The position numbers were made by a program, and so were the translations under genes. Positions 23,581 to 35,000 of a stretch of DNA of 64,000 nt are shown here, one piece after another (within the stretch, counting starts at the first letter, position 1; every line of letters starts with the position of its first letter). The notes beneath the pieces were generated by a model that saw only the letters and a program-made list of their open reading frames with translations, searched no databases and was not told the origin of the DNA. The DNA is from Rhynochetos jubatus (lineage: Eukaryota; Chordata; Aves; Eurypygiformes; Rhynochetidae), in contig CM050650.1 of the NCBI GenBank assembly GCA_027574665.1, positions 102,955,086 to 103,019,085 of the forward strand. Direction: 5' to 3'.

Positions 23581-25440
23581 TGTGGGTGGGTCCCCAAAGT
23601 AAGGGCAGTTTGCCACTATGTGGCCTGCCTGACCACATTTAAAACATACCATCACATTAGCTATTGCGGTGCGAACAGCTACCTGAATTGGGGCTAAATG
23701 CTCTTCCTTTGCGACATGCTTGATCATGGCTGCGATACTTGACCCTGCTGGCAGTGATCGCAGGATTTCTTTGGTTGCCGAATTACACTGCTGGCGTAAA
23801 CAATCTGCAACGACCGGGCCTTTCGCTTCCGCGGGCAGGGTCGAGGAGTCGACCGCTGCTTGAAGGCGATCCACAAACTGCGTAAAGCTCTCGCTTTCAT
23901 TTTGCTTAATTGTGGACCATGGTGATGGCTTGACAATAACTCTAGAAGCGGTGCGAATAGCTTCTCTAGCCGCGCGAGTAGTTGTCACAATTTCATAGGC
24001 CCCCAGGCCCTGGGCCTGCGCCTGGGGGGTAATCATTGTTGGGTCTGTACCTATCAGCCGCTGCACGCCAGACCCATATAGTGGGTGATCCGCCCCGGTT
24101 ACTTGGGCTAGTTGCCTCACGCAGTTGTCCTCCCATTCTTGTTTAAAAACAATCATTCCTGCCCCATCAAAGATCAATCTACACATTTGTTTTATATCAA
24201 ACGGGAGCAGATCGTCTCCCCCGAAAATACCATCTATGAGGGTGCAGACCATGGCAGAATTAAGCCCTTTATCTGCAATTGCCTTAGCAATCGCTTGTAT
24301 ATCCTTAGGGTTTATTGGCGAGTGGACCCTCTGTCCCCTGTCTGTCACCCGGACCGGGAACGCTAGCGTGGCTGATGGGGCCCAATCGGCACACGCAATT
24401 TTTATTTTCCTCCAATCAGTGAGAGGAATATTTTCCTCTCGGGGTCCCTTTTTATTTTGGATGGGAGTATTTTGGCTTTTGAATGTATCTAGTCTCATTT
24501 CCTCCTCCTCTGAGTTTGAATCGGTTGCGAGCCGCTCGTCCCAGCTAGTGTCTGACTCAGAGCCGGAGCTCGACTGACCGGGTACTTCCGGTTTTCCGTA
24601 CCTTTTTGTTGGGACCCGGCCCCGCCCGCTTCTTCTGTGGGCGGGTCGTTCCCTCCCTCTTGACTCGGCCCTCCTTCCTGTGTCGTCCCGCCCTCTGCGC
24701 GGCGGGGTGTTCGCCCTACTGGGGCGTTTCTCCAGATGGCCGCTGTGATTGGCTTTCCGCCCTTCGATCACGCTCCCCTCCTTCCCCCTATCGCCCCCGC
24801 CCTCTTTCTCTTTCCCGTTCTCGTCCCTTTCTTGTTCTCGCGCGTTTGTTAGTGCTGACGCTTCCTCCTTATCTCCACCACTGGCATCTTCGCCCCGCCC
24901 TTCTTCTTTCTGTCCGGCGCCATTTTGGGGCGTATAGGGCGGCGGTTTAACCCAACCCTCCTCCGACTCTGGTCTCTCCGCCGCGCCCCTGGCTTCCTCG
25001 GCTAGCCCACCCCAGAAAGATTTAGCTTGTTTCTGCGCTTCCGTAGGCGGGTCGGGGTTCGGGAGTTGAGGGGGCGTGTCGCCCTCTTGCCGGTCTTTAG
25101 GCTCAGCAGAATCATTACCGTCTGGGGGGTGCAAAGTCTGTGTGGCTGCCCCGACTGCCGTTTTCGGGGCGGCCAACAAACGGTCCTTTGCCACCCTCCA
25201 GGTCTCCTGTTCTTTTAAAGTCTTCTGCAGTGCCTGTACGACTCTCCCCCACGACTTAAGGTTTTTCCCACAGCCCGAGGACATAGTCTCCTCGGCTAAC
25301 GCTTTAGTGTATTTATCCCACACCTCAGGGTGGAAAATATCCACTGGCTGGTCAATGACCCCAGTTTTAAAAGGCCTCGCAACTGCGAGAGTAAAATCTT
25401 TGGGTTTACAATCAATACCCCACTGCTCATATAATAACAA

Positions 25441-25447
25441 TACGACC
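25441..25447 (-). promoter_or_regulatory. Candidate subgenomic splice donor in gag codon 6/7
   Basis: Minus-strand AAG|GTCGTA begins right after the sixth gag codon, the same position as the env splice donor of avian leukosis viruses. The intron side GTCGTA is a poor match to consensus, so its use is uncertain. If used, env mRNA would carry the first six Gag codons. Confidence 0.45.
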
Positions 25448-25464
25448 TTCACAAGGGCTTCCAT

Positions 25465-25547
25465 CCTCCTTGTTGGTCCGGGAGCGTCCTCCCCGCCGGG
25501 CTGGTCCAGCCGCTCCGGCCGCCGTTCACCCGAATCCAGGCGAGTTT
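25465..25547 (-). other. Proviral 5' leader (PBS to gag)
   Basis: Only 83 bases separate the PBS from the gag ATG, GC-rich and with no upstream ATG. This is much shorter than the leader of exogenous avian leukosis viruses (a few hundred bases). The packaging signal must be short, extend into gag, or be partly deleted. Confidence 0.75.
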
Positions 25548-25565
25548 TCCCGGGTTTCGGCACCA
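25548..25565 (-). other. Primer binding site, tRNA-Phe
   Basis: Minus-strand TGGTGCCGAAACCCGGGA lies two bases (AG) after the 5' LTR. It is complementary over 18 bases to the 3' end of vertebrate tRNA-Phe(GAA) including CCA. Avian leukosis-type viruses use tRNA-Trp, so the primer choice differs from that of its closest-looking exogenous relatives. Confidence 0.9.
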
Positions 25566-25567
25566 CT

Positions 25568-25833
25568 TGTTGCCTTCGCAAGGCGTGGCGACCTGGTTCA
25601 GGAACGGCACGGCGACCCCCCCCGGGCCGCTCGGGCCATCTGCTCACAGACACCAATGTGGTGGACGGCAAATGGCGTTTATTGATGTGTAACACCGCAT
25701 TATATGGCTTAGGTTTGTCACGTCACTTCCGTCTGTTTACATTGCAAACTACACGCTACTGGCTATCAGGGGAGGGTCCCTGTCTTTCCGTACAGCACGT
25801 AATCTTCCGGCCGCCAGATCCTAACTACCCACA
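25568..25833 (-). repeat. 5' LTR of provirus
   Basis: 266 bp, identical to the 3' LTR at 20747-21012. Read on the minus strand, U3 is about 155 bases (25833 to about 25677), a short R follows and the rest is U5, ending ...GGCAACA before the PBS. It contains the proviral promoter described in the next entries. Such a short U3 is unusual but self-consistent. Confidence 0.97.
25676..25749 (-). promoter_or_regulatory. Proviral promoter: C/EBP-like, ETS/CRE-like sites and TATA
   Basis: On the minus strand, in order: GTTTGCAATGT (25739-25749, C/EBP-like), GGAAGTG followed by GTGACGTGA (25718-25726, CRE-like), CCATATAATG (25698-25707, TATA-like), then AATAAAC and GCCATTTG. By analogy with avian leukosis LTRs, transcription would start at the G near 25676, about 28 bases after the TATA. 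C/EBP-type sites are also typical of avian leukosis enhancers. Factor binding is inferred from motif only. Confidence 0.7.
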
Positions 25834-25839
25834 ACAGAG
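25834..25839. repeat. Target-site duplication, right copy (ACAGAG)
   Basis: Exact match to 20741-20746. The empty allele is predicted to carry a single ACAGAG joining the two host flanks. Confidence 0.95.
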
Positions 25840-27624
25840 ATATTCAATGCCTAATTTTAGTGGAACTTAAGACATCTAAATTCCTGTAAGAATTGGTGTA
25901 TAGTCATTGAAGTAACTTGTCCAGGTTCAGTTGGAAGATTGGGATGGTACCAGCACTGAACTCAGCTTTTCCAAATCCAAGGTCAGCACCCTAACTTTAG
26001 AGCTTGCACCATTAAAAATTGTCAATATTCACCCTCATTGTGAGATTAGGGCATTGATGAACTCATTAGACAGCCTCCAGATCACCGTAGTTTAGGAATA
26101 GAACTGACCTTGTCAAGAAACTATGAAAGTCTTAAATTCCCCCAACTGTGGTTCTCACAAAACTGTAGCCTATAACTTTCTGAGAATTATTGCCGTATTA
26201 TATACTCTTTTTTTGTCTTGAAAATGGTTTCAAATTTTTTTTTTCTTATCTGATCATTCATTTTAAAAAATGGGCAGTTCTTTTGGAAAATCACTATCTT
26301 ATGTTTGATAGGTATACCACGGGGGTTTGTAGATTGTGCTCAGGACTTTGTGTGAAGAAGGCTTGGGATTTTGAGAATAAGAAAATCATGAAATATGCAT
26401 CGAAAAAAGAAGGTTTTTAAAGCAGTGCAAAATTTATATGTGAAATCCCCTGCTGACAAAGAATCTAAATTGGATACAAAATAATTCAGAGGAAATGGGG
26501 AAAAAAAAAGAAGGAGAGAGGGAAGAATACCTCAGACCACAAAGTCCTTTTACAGGTGAAATTCAAAGGTTCATAAATCAATTATAAATATGTGCCACAG
26601 GCTGCAATTTTGAATTCCAGTTCCCAGATGTGAATCATGGTTTATTTGTTTGCCTGTTTAAAACATAAAAATGAGAAATTTTTTTTGTTTTTAAATCAGA
26701 CGAGTAGTAGTGAATATATTCACTTAAGCATTTTTCTTTCTTTCTTGTTTTAATCTACAGTATTTCTTAAAATGAAACTTTAAGTCAATAATTTAAGAAT
26801 AAAATAATTTACAGCTTTGGAGGAATTGTTGCTCTTGGGTCAACATCTACTTTTTAAAAAAATACTAAAATATTTATATTTGCATGATGAGACTTAATAT
26901 TTTATTCATGTACTGAAAACACTTTAAATAACATTAAGGATTATTTTTGCAGTCTCACTGAATGTACGTTTCATAACTTCATCAGAAGGCCCCAGTACCA
27001 ACAACATCCTTTCCACTGCTGCATGGCCATCAGCTAAAATGCTGCCCAGTGATAGCTCTGAAGACTAGCAAATCTCTGAAAAAAATCAGAAAAAGTTGGA
27101 AAAATTATCTTCACACAGAGAAAATAAGATTATCAACAGCACTTTTTATGTCTGTTTGGCTGCTAGAACATATCGAATAGTATGAAAATAATCCTTGAAA
27201 ATTACAAGGGACTTTCCCAAAACCCAAAAGGAAGGGAAGCTGGACATGCTATGGTAAGGATAGCAAGTAGACATATTGCTATATGCAAGGCAGTGATTCC
27301 CAAGTACTAGATAGGAACCACAGCATTCTCACATGGATGCTGCTCCAGATCCTGTGGTACTACAGCACAGACTTCCTCACACTTCCCCAAAAATAGTGAT
27401 TTCCATGGGGCAGTAGCTAAAGGCTATAGTAGCAACCAACAAAAAAATGTAGCAAGATGATGTACTTCCCAAGAGTACTTTGAGCATAAGACTGCTTCCC
27501 ACAATTCAAGTAATGTATTTTTGGAAGAGAAAAGACAGGATTTCTGCTTCTTACTCAAAAAATCATGGACTTCATTGGCCACTAGAAGCTGAGCCAAGCG
27601 CATACACTAAGCACAGTGCTCACA
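25840..27624. other. Non-coding AT-rich DNA, no gene recognised
   Basis: Host flank of the provirus. No exon, RNA gene or mobile element was recognised. Confidence 0.6.
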
Positions 27625-27775
27625 TAGAACCATAGAATCTTGTAACTTGAAAAAACTTTATCATCGAGTCCAACCATTAACCTAACACTGGTACCAGCCC
27701 TAAACCATGTTCTTAAGTACCTCATCCACACATCTCAAATACCTCCAGGAACCTCACTTTAGGCTTCAAGCTGGC
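27625..27775 (-). mobile_element. CR1 LINE 3'-end fragment
   Basis: Starts with 'tagaaccatagaatc' and 'gagtccaaccattaac', the reverse complement of the CR1 3' terminal sequence, and continues with 'accatgttcttaagtacctcatccacacatct...tacctccagg', the CR1 3' UTR read backwards. It is a short 5'-truncated copy, moderately diverged. Confidence 0.85.
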
Positions 27776-30700
27776 ACTCCCTTATGTGGAAGAGTATCCA
27801 CTTCTTCCACAGTGCCGCAACCTAGCAGCAGTGCTGTGACAGGCTCACATGTGCACAAGCTGTCCGAGCAGAAGAGAGAAGCTGGCAGAATGCAGAGAGA
27901 GGTTATATCAGTAGTATTTTCCACAGTGGCAGCTTATCCCTGGCACATGATCCATCATGTAATCTGCTCTTCCTCATGTAGATGCAGCACATGTTTTGTG
28001 AGGTGTAAGATTTCAGACACATGTTTTATATGCCCAGACAGTAGGAGGTTTCTGGACAGTCTGTCTTATTTCTCTGTTCCACTCATGACAAGTAACACGT
28101 CTCCAGCACCCTCAGAGGACACTTAGGAAATCAGACATTAATGGCAAGATAGAAATTCTCCTGCCTACATTACAAATCTTGTTCCCATGGCCCCCAGGGG
28201 TTCCACTTCTGCTAGGGCTCTCATCAGCTCATTTGTTGGCAGCAACAGTTAGGCTTCTTTGAAAATGCCAGCTGTAGAAACATAAATGCCTTAGGGATCT
28301 TAGGCATACAGAGAGATTAGTGCCAGTACTGAATATGTTACTGTTGCCTACCTGGTGCACTTCGGTGGCTATTTGCTTGTTCAAGCGTCAAAATCACTTT
28401 TAAAAGCCTGGCCAGAGGCTCTTAGCGCTCAATATACAAACAAGCAGATTAAAAGACTGTCACTACTGGACTGATATTCACAGCAGGGTTTCCATGTATG
28501 CAGCTAATAAATAAGTAATGACAATAGAATACTTTCTGTTCTGCATTTGATTCTCTAATATTGTTCTGCAGTACTACTTCCAGAAAGACAAAAGAGACAG
28601 AGATTGGTTGATTTTTTTCCTAGTCCCACAGAAAAATTTTGGCAGAAGCAAAAATAAAACATCCGTTTCAGTCCTTGCTTACTTGAGCAGTCATGTAACC
28701 TGAACAGAATTATATATCTGAACTGCATTATTTGTGTATTGGCTCTATGTCTATGAAAACAGTAACTTAGAGAAATAATATGAAAATGTCTCAAAATGCA
28801 TTACAAATCAACCCATTTTTCCCCTTATCGTCTGCACACATATCAATAATATCCTTAAAATCTTTCTTTCATTCTGCCTCCGTATCCGGAAAGAAGGCAG
28901 TCCTGATGTAGATGTAATGCTGACACAGCCAGTTTGCCAGCATGCTCTCTGCTACTTAGCAGGAGTAGCTATGGGGGGGGGGGGGTGGGGTGGGTGTAGG
29001 GTGTGTAGATGAGAGGATGAATGGTCTTAAGTGCATTCAGGTGAGTTCCCTCAGAAAGTATTTATCAGTTAGTACAAATTGGGGCTGCTCTTAAGATGCT
29101 TTAACCTGCCTTTGAGTCATTCAAACAGAGTAGGTACCCTAATTACCATCACAAAGTTTGTCCTCTTGGCTGTATCCAGAATGAAGTGCCTAGCACCAAC
29201 AACTTTAAATAATTAAATTAGACTATTAACATTCAGGAATAGCATCACCTGATTCAGTGGACGCAGAGCAGCAGACTACCTTGGTGTCATAAGTAGGGAT
29301 GGAATATAACTTCTGCATCCCAAAGCAGGAGATGCCTGATAATCTTATTCTGAACTGCAGCTTCAAAGGTCAAAAAACTCTTAGGGGAAAAGCAGCAGGG
29401 AATATGGCTTATATCCCATAACAAAGAAAATCTGAAATGTACTGAAGAACTTTGAATTTAAATAGCCTCAATAAGGGGATGAATGGAAAACAAAAGAATG
29501 CAAAACCAAGCTTCTAAACCTATATTTAAAGAAGGGAGAAAAGCCAAAACTTAGATGACAGTGGCTCCTAGAGGATGACAAGCATGTAAGAAAGTCATTA
29601 AAGATGATCCAAACAAAGGGGAAATGTGACCAAACTGAGTGGACAAAATCAAATTTAACTGTGCTGAGGCAATCCAAGAACAAAATGACAGATTTATAAG
29701 AACAGTACTTAGTTCAAAACAAACTGGCATGCTGCTGAAATGAATGCAAGCAGGGCACAGCCTTATTGTTATGCTAATTTTTCTCACAATCTGCATATTG
29801 GAAGAAAGAACATAGCAAAGAAGTGAAACGATAGGGCAAAACAGTACAAGAAAATGTCAAAGTGAAAAGACAAGCCTTCATTTGCTAACAATTCTTTCTG
29901 TTTCCAACAGGTCTTTGCTACTTTTCCAAAGCCAAGAGGTCCTCTTTATTTTTTCTCCTCTTGTAACCTTCTCTACATGTTATTGGAAAAGGTCAGAGTA
30001 AAACAAAACAAAATCAAACAAAAAACACACACCCCAAGAAAAAACATCAAGGTGACATAGCATTACAGAAAAAGAAAAGCTTTTCAATAAAACCATGTAT
30101 TAAAAAATCTTCCTATTCCATGGATGCAACTTTTTTTTCCCCCAGGAAATTCCAAGGACAAGGAACGATAACATTTTGAATATATTTGCCCTTATTTTTC
30201 ACATTTGCTTGTTCTCTTTTTTTTTTCCCCCTCCCTTCACCACCACTTCTTAAATGCTCTTTCTGTCTGGACCCCAGCATATTATTCAGTCGCAGATTGC
30301 TGGACTGCATCATAGTTTTGCACAATCACCTCAGATAAATCCTCTTGTCTGTAGTTTCTACACATTTGCAGAAATCTTAAAACTTTCCTCACTGCTTTCT
30401 AGTCTCTTCTAAGCACCCATCCTCACGATTCACAGCATTTCCTTTTGTTGCCCTGCTGACAAGTAGAGATTACATGGGGCTGCTTTATGGAAGTCTGAAT
30501 CCTTGTTTGTGCCAGGTATCAAAAGGCTCACACATGCCACCATAGAGAACTCCTTAGAAGTCAACAAACACCACAGGCTGAGAAACGACTTTGGTCAAAA
30601 GGAAACAATCTGTTAATACCACCGAAGATATATGTCAAAATCAAGCCTGTAAAAAATGATACTGTCCAGAAATGTTGTTAGCATTTGAAACTAAGTTTAA

Positions 30701-31407
30701 CTGATGAACAAAATACCAGGACACTGAGCCATTATAACCATCTTGGGAGGATGGGGAAGAATTTTTTCTCTGGCAATAACTCCAAGAGAACAGATGGGTG
30801 CAATAGAGCAAACAGTTCCTGGGATTCTCTGAGACACTGTAGCACAATTAAGACTTCATGGTTGTACACCAAGAGACGTCCTTGAGAAAGAAAAGAATGA
30901 GAAGAAAAAGGATATCTAACTGTCTTAGAGAGATTTGTATCCTGTCTTCTATTTTTCACAATACAAGAATTAAAGAGTTTCTGATTAAATATGCAGCCAG
31001 TACTACCTGGCACCTGATAATGTGAGATTTAGTATTCTTTTTCTGTCCCTTGCCCAATGTTTCTTTTTCTGGTCAACTGATTTTTTCTTTAGCTCACTGT
31101 TCTGCCTTCTGCTTAAAAAGTCCTGTGTTAACCAGGCAAAAGTGCATCTTGTGCAATGTGACTATGAATTTGTGACTAAAAAAGCAACATATACAATCTA
31201 ATATTGGAACAATTTTTCTAGATCTTTGATTAGCCGGTAATCCTATGCGGTTTGCCTGCTTGTCCTTAGCAGTGCAATCACAAAAATGTGCCTTCTGTCC
31301 CACTTTTGATCCATTCCTTTGTCTTCCCATTGCATGTTCCTTTTGCTTAGTCTTTCAGGAAGCATGATAGTATTCCCATGACAAATTAAATTTTATGGAA
31401 TACTACT
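27776..31407. other. Non-coding DNA, no gene recognised
   Basis: No coding exon or RNA gene was recognised. A G-rich run at 28973-29002 is the only conspicuous item. The 139-codon plus-strand frame starting at 27707 begins inside the CR1 piece and has no domain. Confidence 0.6.
28973..29002 (+). other. G-rich tract, candidate G-quadruplex
   Basis: Thirteen G, then TGGGGTGGGTGTAGGGTG. Four or more G3+ runs with loops of 1-4 bases satisfy the usual G-quadruplex rule. Formation is not demonstrated by sequence alone. Confidence 0.7.
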
Positions 31408-32078
31408 TGTGGTGGGTTTGATTGTGATAGAGTTAATTCCCTTTACAGTAGATAGTATGAGGATATGTTTTGTATTTGTGCTGACAAGAATATTGATAAC
31501 ACACTAATGTTTTCAGTTGTTGCTAAGGAATATTTAAATCAAGTCAAGGATGTTTTCTGTTTCTGATACCTCTGTTTCCAGCTTCTTCTTTACAAAAAGC
31601 TGGGAGGGGACACAACCAGGACAGCTGACCCAAACTGAACAAAGGGATATTTCATTCCATAACACATCATGCTCAGTATATAAGCTGGGGGGAGTTGACC
31701 GTGAGGTCAGGCTCTCAGATCCCTCAGGTACTGGTGCTCTCTCTCTCTCTCCCACACACTCTGGCTCTCACCACTTGGTAACTGGCTGGGGATCTGTCAG
31801 TGTGTGGTGAGTGGTTGTATCATTTGGGTTTGTTCCTATTATGATGACGATGACGATGATGATGATGATGTAGTAGTAGTAGTAGTATTTGCATTACATA
31901 TTATTATTTTTATTATTGGTGTCATTATTTTATTTCATTTATTTTCAATTATTAACCTGTTTGTACGTCAACTCATGAGTCTTCTTACCTTTTCCTCCGA
32001 TTCTCTCCCCCATCCCACTGTGGGAGGTGAGTGGGTGGCTGTTGTGTACTTAGTTGTGCCTGGGGTTAAACTACAACA
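31408..32078 (+). mobile_element. Solo LTR, avian ERV family A, plus orientation
   Basis: Starts TGTGGTGGG and ends ACTACAACA. Diagnostic blocks shared with the copy at 57636-58126: 'gatagagttaatt', 'cagttgttgctaag', 'aagctgggaggggacaca', 'ccaggacagctgaccc', 'aaagggatatt', 'catgctcagtatataa' (TATA region), a trinucleotide-rich stretch (31841-31890) and 'ggggttaaac'. Flanks CTACT/TTACT give a 4 of 5 match for a 5-bp TSD. No internal retroviral sequence is adjacent, so it is a solo LTR. The 103-codon frame over the trinucleotide repeat is not a gene. Family class is from memory (ERVL- or ERVK-like). Confidence 0.85.
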
Positions 32079-35000
32079 TTACTCCAGTTCAATTATCTTT
32101 TCTTCTTCTTCCTAAGATAAAGGAAATCTTTGACCATCTTTACTATGAGACAAAAAGTTTGTGAAACACCTTATTTTCTTCTAAAGGAAAAGCAAATAAG
32201 GAATTTCAAATGTTAGAATGAATACCTTAATTTGTAGTTCACATTTCCAACTCTATGTTGTCCTTCTTAAAAGTTTTAAAGACTTTCAGCAGTGACTACT
32301 TGCCATGAACTAACTAAGGTTCATTCACCACAACTTCACTCAAATAAATGTGACTTTACATCTCATTGTAGTCCCAGTGACATTCAGGCTAACATTAGGG
32401 TAAATTCCTGTTATAGACAATCAATATCACTACTAAGGCTTTCACAGATTTTCACCAACTTCAGTGATGCAATGTAACATCCTTTGTTCATGTTTAGTCT
32501 CCTTTTGTGTGTGTATCCTCTTTCAACAATCTGCAGTGTGGATAAAAACAGTACAAATATACAAGGCAGCAGGGCCTGGATTTTTACCTCCCTAGCTGAA
32601 AACCTGCTGACTACAGGGTTCTTGTTTGGTGTTTCTCTCTAATCAATCAACTCTTGACTCTAAAATCTAAATAGTATAGGCAACATGAAAGACTCACTGT
32701 GCAATAGCACATTGACTAAGGACAAAGTTGGGAATTTAAAGTATTCATTTCAAACCTTTATACAGGAGATATTCACCACTAGCTGTGATTTCAAATGAGA
32801 CAACTATTCCTCCCTGATTTTGCACTGTCCATGGAATTTGGGAGTGCCTGATAAAGTGGGGTGCCTCAAGGACTTAAGTGCAACTGAGGTCCTTTTCTGC
32901 CTTACATCTGGCAAGAGAATTCAGTATCTTTTTCCCTAGATAAAAGTACCTAAATTTAGAGTCATACTTCCAAAATATAGGCGCTGTATTTTGCAACTAA
33001 GTAAACACAGTTTCTGGTTTGCTTATCTGGGTTTAAGTATCTAAATTCCAGATTTTTCCTTTGGGTTCTAAAGTAGCATTTAAGTTCTTTCACTACATAT
33101 TTCTAAGGGGCATGTGAGAAAGCAGAAAAAGGAGCATGTATGTTATACCCCAAGCAAGAGCACTAAGGCTCAGATGATCACTCTTTTCACCAGCTGTCTT
33201 ACATATATTATTCTAAGTATGCAATCCTTTTCAATCAAATAAAGTTAGAACAAACATGCTGAAAACAGTCACTTTACCTTCTTAAAAGCAGAATTACTTC
33301 ATGAACAGATTTTTTTTTTTTTTAATTTCACAAGTGTTACACAGGCTGCAGTGCCAGTTTAAAGTAACTCTTTTTGTTATTTGACAGAGAGACTGCCTTT
33401 TATTCTGTGTTCACATAGCATCAGACAGTTGGGTGGTGCTCCATCACTCAGGCTCATAAATGCTATGATTATATAAATAAAAAGTAGTAACAGGATTATC
33501 TGTCAAATATAAAACTAATTTTCTCAAAGAACTTGGGAACTTGTATAAAGTACTGTTAAAGCATTGATTTCCTGATTCAGCCTCATTTTGAGGAACAGTG
33601 GTCTATAAAAGACATCAGGTACAGTTTCAAATGCCCATCAGTGGTTACTGGATGGCAGAGGGACTGAAAGCAGTAAAGATTTCCATTTGCAGTACTACTG
33701 AAGGGGAACAGTCATCAAGGAACTCAGCGTTGTGAAGGAACTTTCTCACCTGTGAGAATCAAACTTTCAGTTACAGGCATGACTCATGGTCCAAGAGGGT
33801 TATAAGCATCAAAAGCCCACTCCTGCAAAAGGTGACTCAGATGAATCAAATATCTCAAGGAGAAAGTAATCTTTTATTAAGTGTTTTTGGGTTTTAGGTG
33901 TTTGGTGCCTCTTCATTGATATTCATACTAGAGCTAACAAGTGGTTTCCAGCTTATAAAAATTAAACTCAGTCTGGGAAGATACTGTTAAGCGCTGTGTC
34001 TCTAGGGAGAGCATACTTGTAGTTCTAATAAATAGAACTCTGCATTCATATTTAACAAGTTACTTTAAAGAGAGTTACTTTGACTGTAATTAGTTTCATG
34101 TGGATAAAACTGCACAGTACTTCTTTGGATCCTGGCTTTGCAGTAGATACTGATCCCTGCAGTAGATGATACGTGCTTTGCAGTTTTCCTTGCAAATTGT
34201 TGCAATAGCTTAAAAATTAGTTTCCCAATAATCACACAGCTGTTGTATATTATTCTGTTTTGAGATATGAGTATTATTAGTGTTCACCAGTTCAAATAGA
34301 GAACATCTTTCATGATGATAAAGCAGGGAGCACACTTCAGAAATTGCTCTTTTTTGCATGATTCTATCTTCTAACTTTTCTTTTAAGAGAGTAAAGAAGA
34401 GAAATCAAAAGATGAATGGTCACTAGATTCCTTGTCATGTGCAAACGCCCTTAACAAACTTATTTTGGAAAAAGAAGTACTATAATTCAATGGAAATCAA
34501 ACTTTGAAAGTGCAAGAACAGTATAAAATGAGACTCACTTTGAAAAGATAAAAATTAATACTGTGAAATACATAGTTACAAGGTGATTAAGCTATATTAA
34601 GCCCACAGAAATTATGGAATCACCACTTTCAGAAATTTCAGAAGTGGGCTGGGGAGGCTCTGGACAACTTGATGCAGCTTTGAAATTAGCCTTTCTTTGC
34701 CCATAAGTCTGGCTTATATCACTTCCAGATGTATCTTCCTTTTCCTTGCACTTAAACCTTTCTATCAGTCTGAAAATATCCCAGAATAAGTGTCATCTTT
34801 TTGTCTTTCCTGGGTTTCTTTGTTTACAATTTAGATCTTAAAGACAGAAAAAATGTTAGCATCTGTTTGCTTAGCCCCACACATGCTAATTGCTACACTT
34901 GGCTACCACAGAATCCAGGAAATTCCTTCCATCCTGCTATTGTATAATAATGTGGAAGGCTATTTCATCGGGAAAGTGGTGTTTGACTCCCACAAGTACT

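Larger units (their letters stand above)
23509..25464 (-). pseudogene. gag: gag (matrix, late domain, capsid, first zinc knuckle)
   Basis: 651 codons from an ATG in a strong context (AGGAGGATGG) to TAA at 23509. The start is chosen because MEALVK... with LKSWGRVVQALQKTLKEQ (about residues 69-86) matches the alpharetroviral matrix pattern; the frame is open further upstream, but only into the LTR and non-ATG codons. Residues 174-177 are a PPPY late-domain motif for NEDD4-type ligase recruitment. Residues about 180-325 are strongly charged (Glu/Lys/Arg-rich) and probably disordered. Capsid spans about 345-600, with the major homology region at 520-540 (QNESESFTQFVDRLQ). The first CCHC knuckle is at 607-620 (CFKCGQAGHIVANC). 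The frame is lost at the C11 tract (codons 628-632), before the second knuckle. Otherwise gag is uninterrupted. Confidence 0.93.
20747..25833 (-). mobile_element. Endogenous alpharetrovirus-like provirus, defective, recent
   Basis: A 5087-bp provirus inserted in minus orientation. It has two identical 266-bp LTRs, a 6-bp TSD, a tRNA-Phe PBS, gag, protease, partial pol, partial env and a polypurine tract. The LTR R region (AATAAACGCCATTTG..., then CCACATTGGTGT), the Gag N-terminus, the AAATTTA frameshift heptamer and the integrase sequence all resemble the avian sarcoma-leukosis group. The remaining env tail is of gammaretrovirus type. An intact member would be about 7.5 kb. Missing parts are the catalytic and C-terminal RT with most of RNase H, and nearly all of env. 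C11 and A31 tracts also break the frames. It cannot encode a complete virus. No host gene is visibly interrupted. Confidence 0.97.

Noticed and set aside
24125-24577. 150-codon plus-strand frame antisense to capsid
   Set aside because: Shadow of gag on the other strand, with no recognisable motif.
25465-25695. 77-codon upstream extension of the gag frame
   Set aside because: It begins with GTG upstream of the predicted transcription start and reads through the poly(A) signal, U5 and PBS. The Gag-like sequence begins only at the ATG at 25464.
25076-25870. 264-codon plus-strand frame across the gag 5' end and LTR
   Set aside because: It is antisense to gag and runs through the LTR into host flank. 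GC-rich gag codons leave the opposite strand open. No domain was seen.
31804-32115. 103-codon frame with Asp and Val runs
   Set aside because: The frame comes from the trinucleotide-rich stretch inside a solo LTR.
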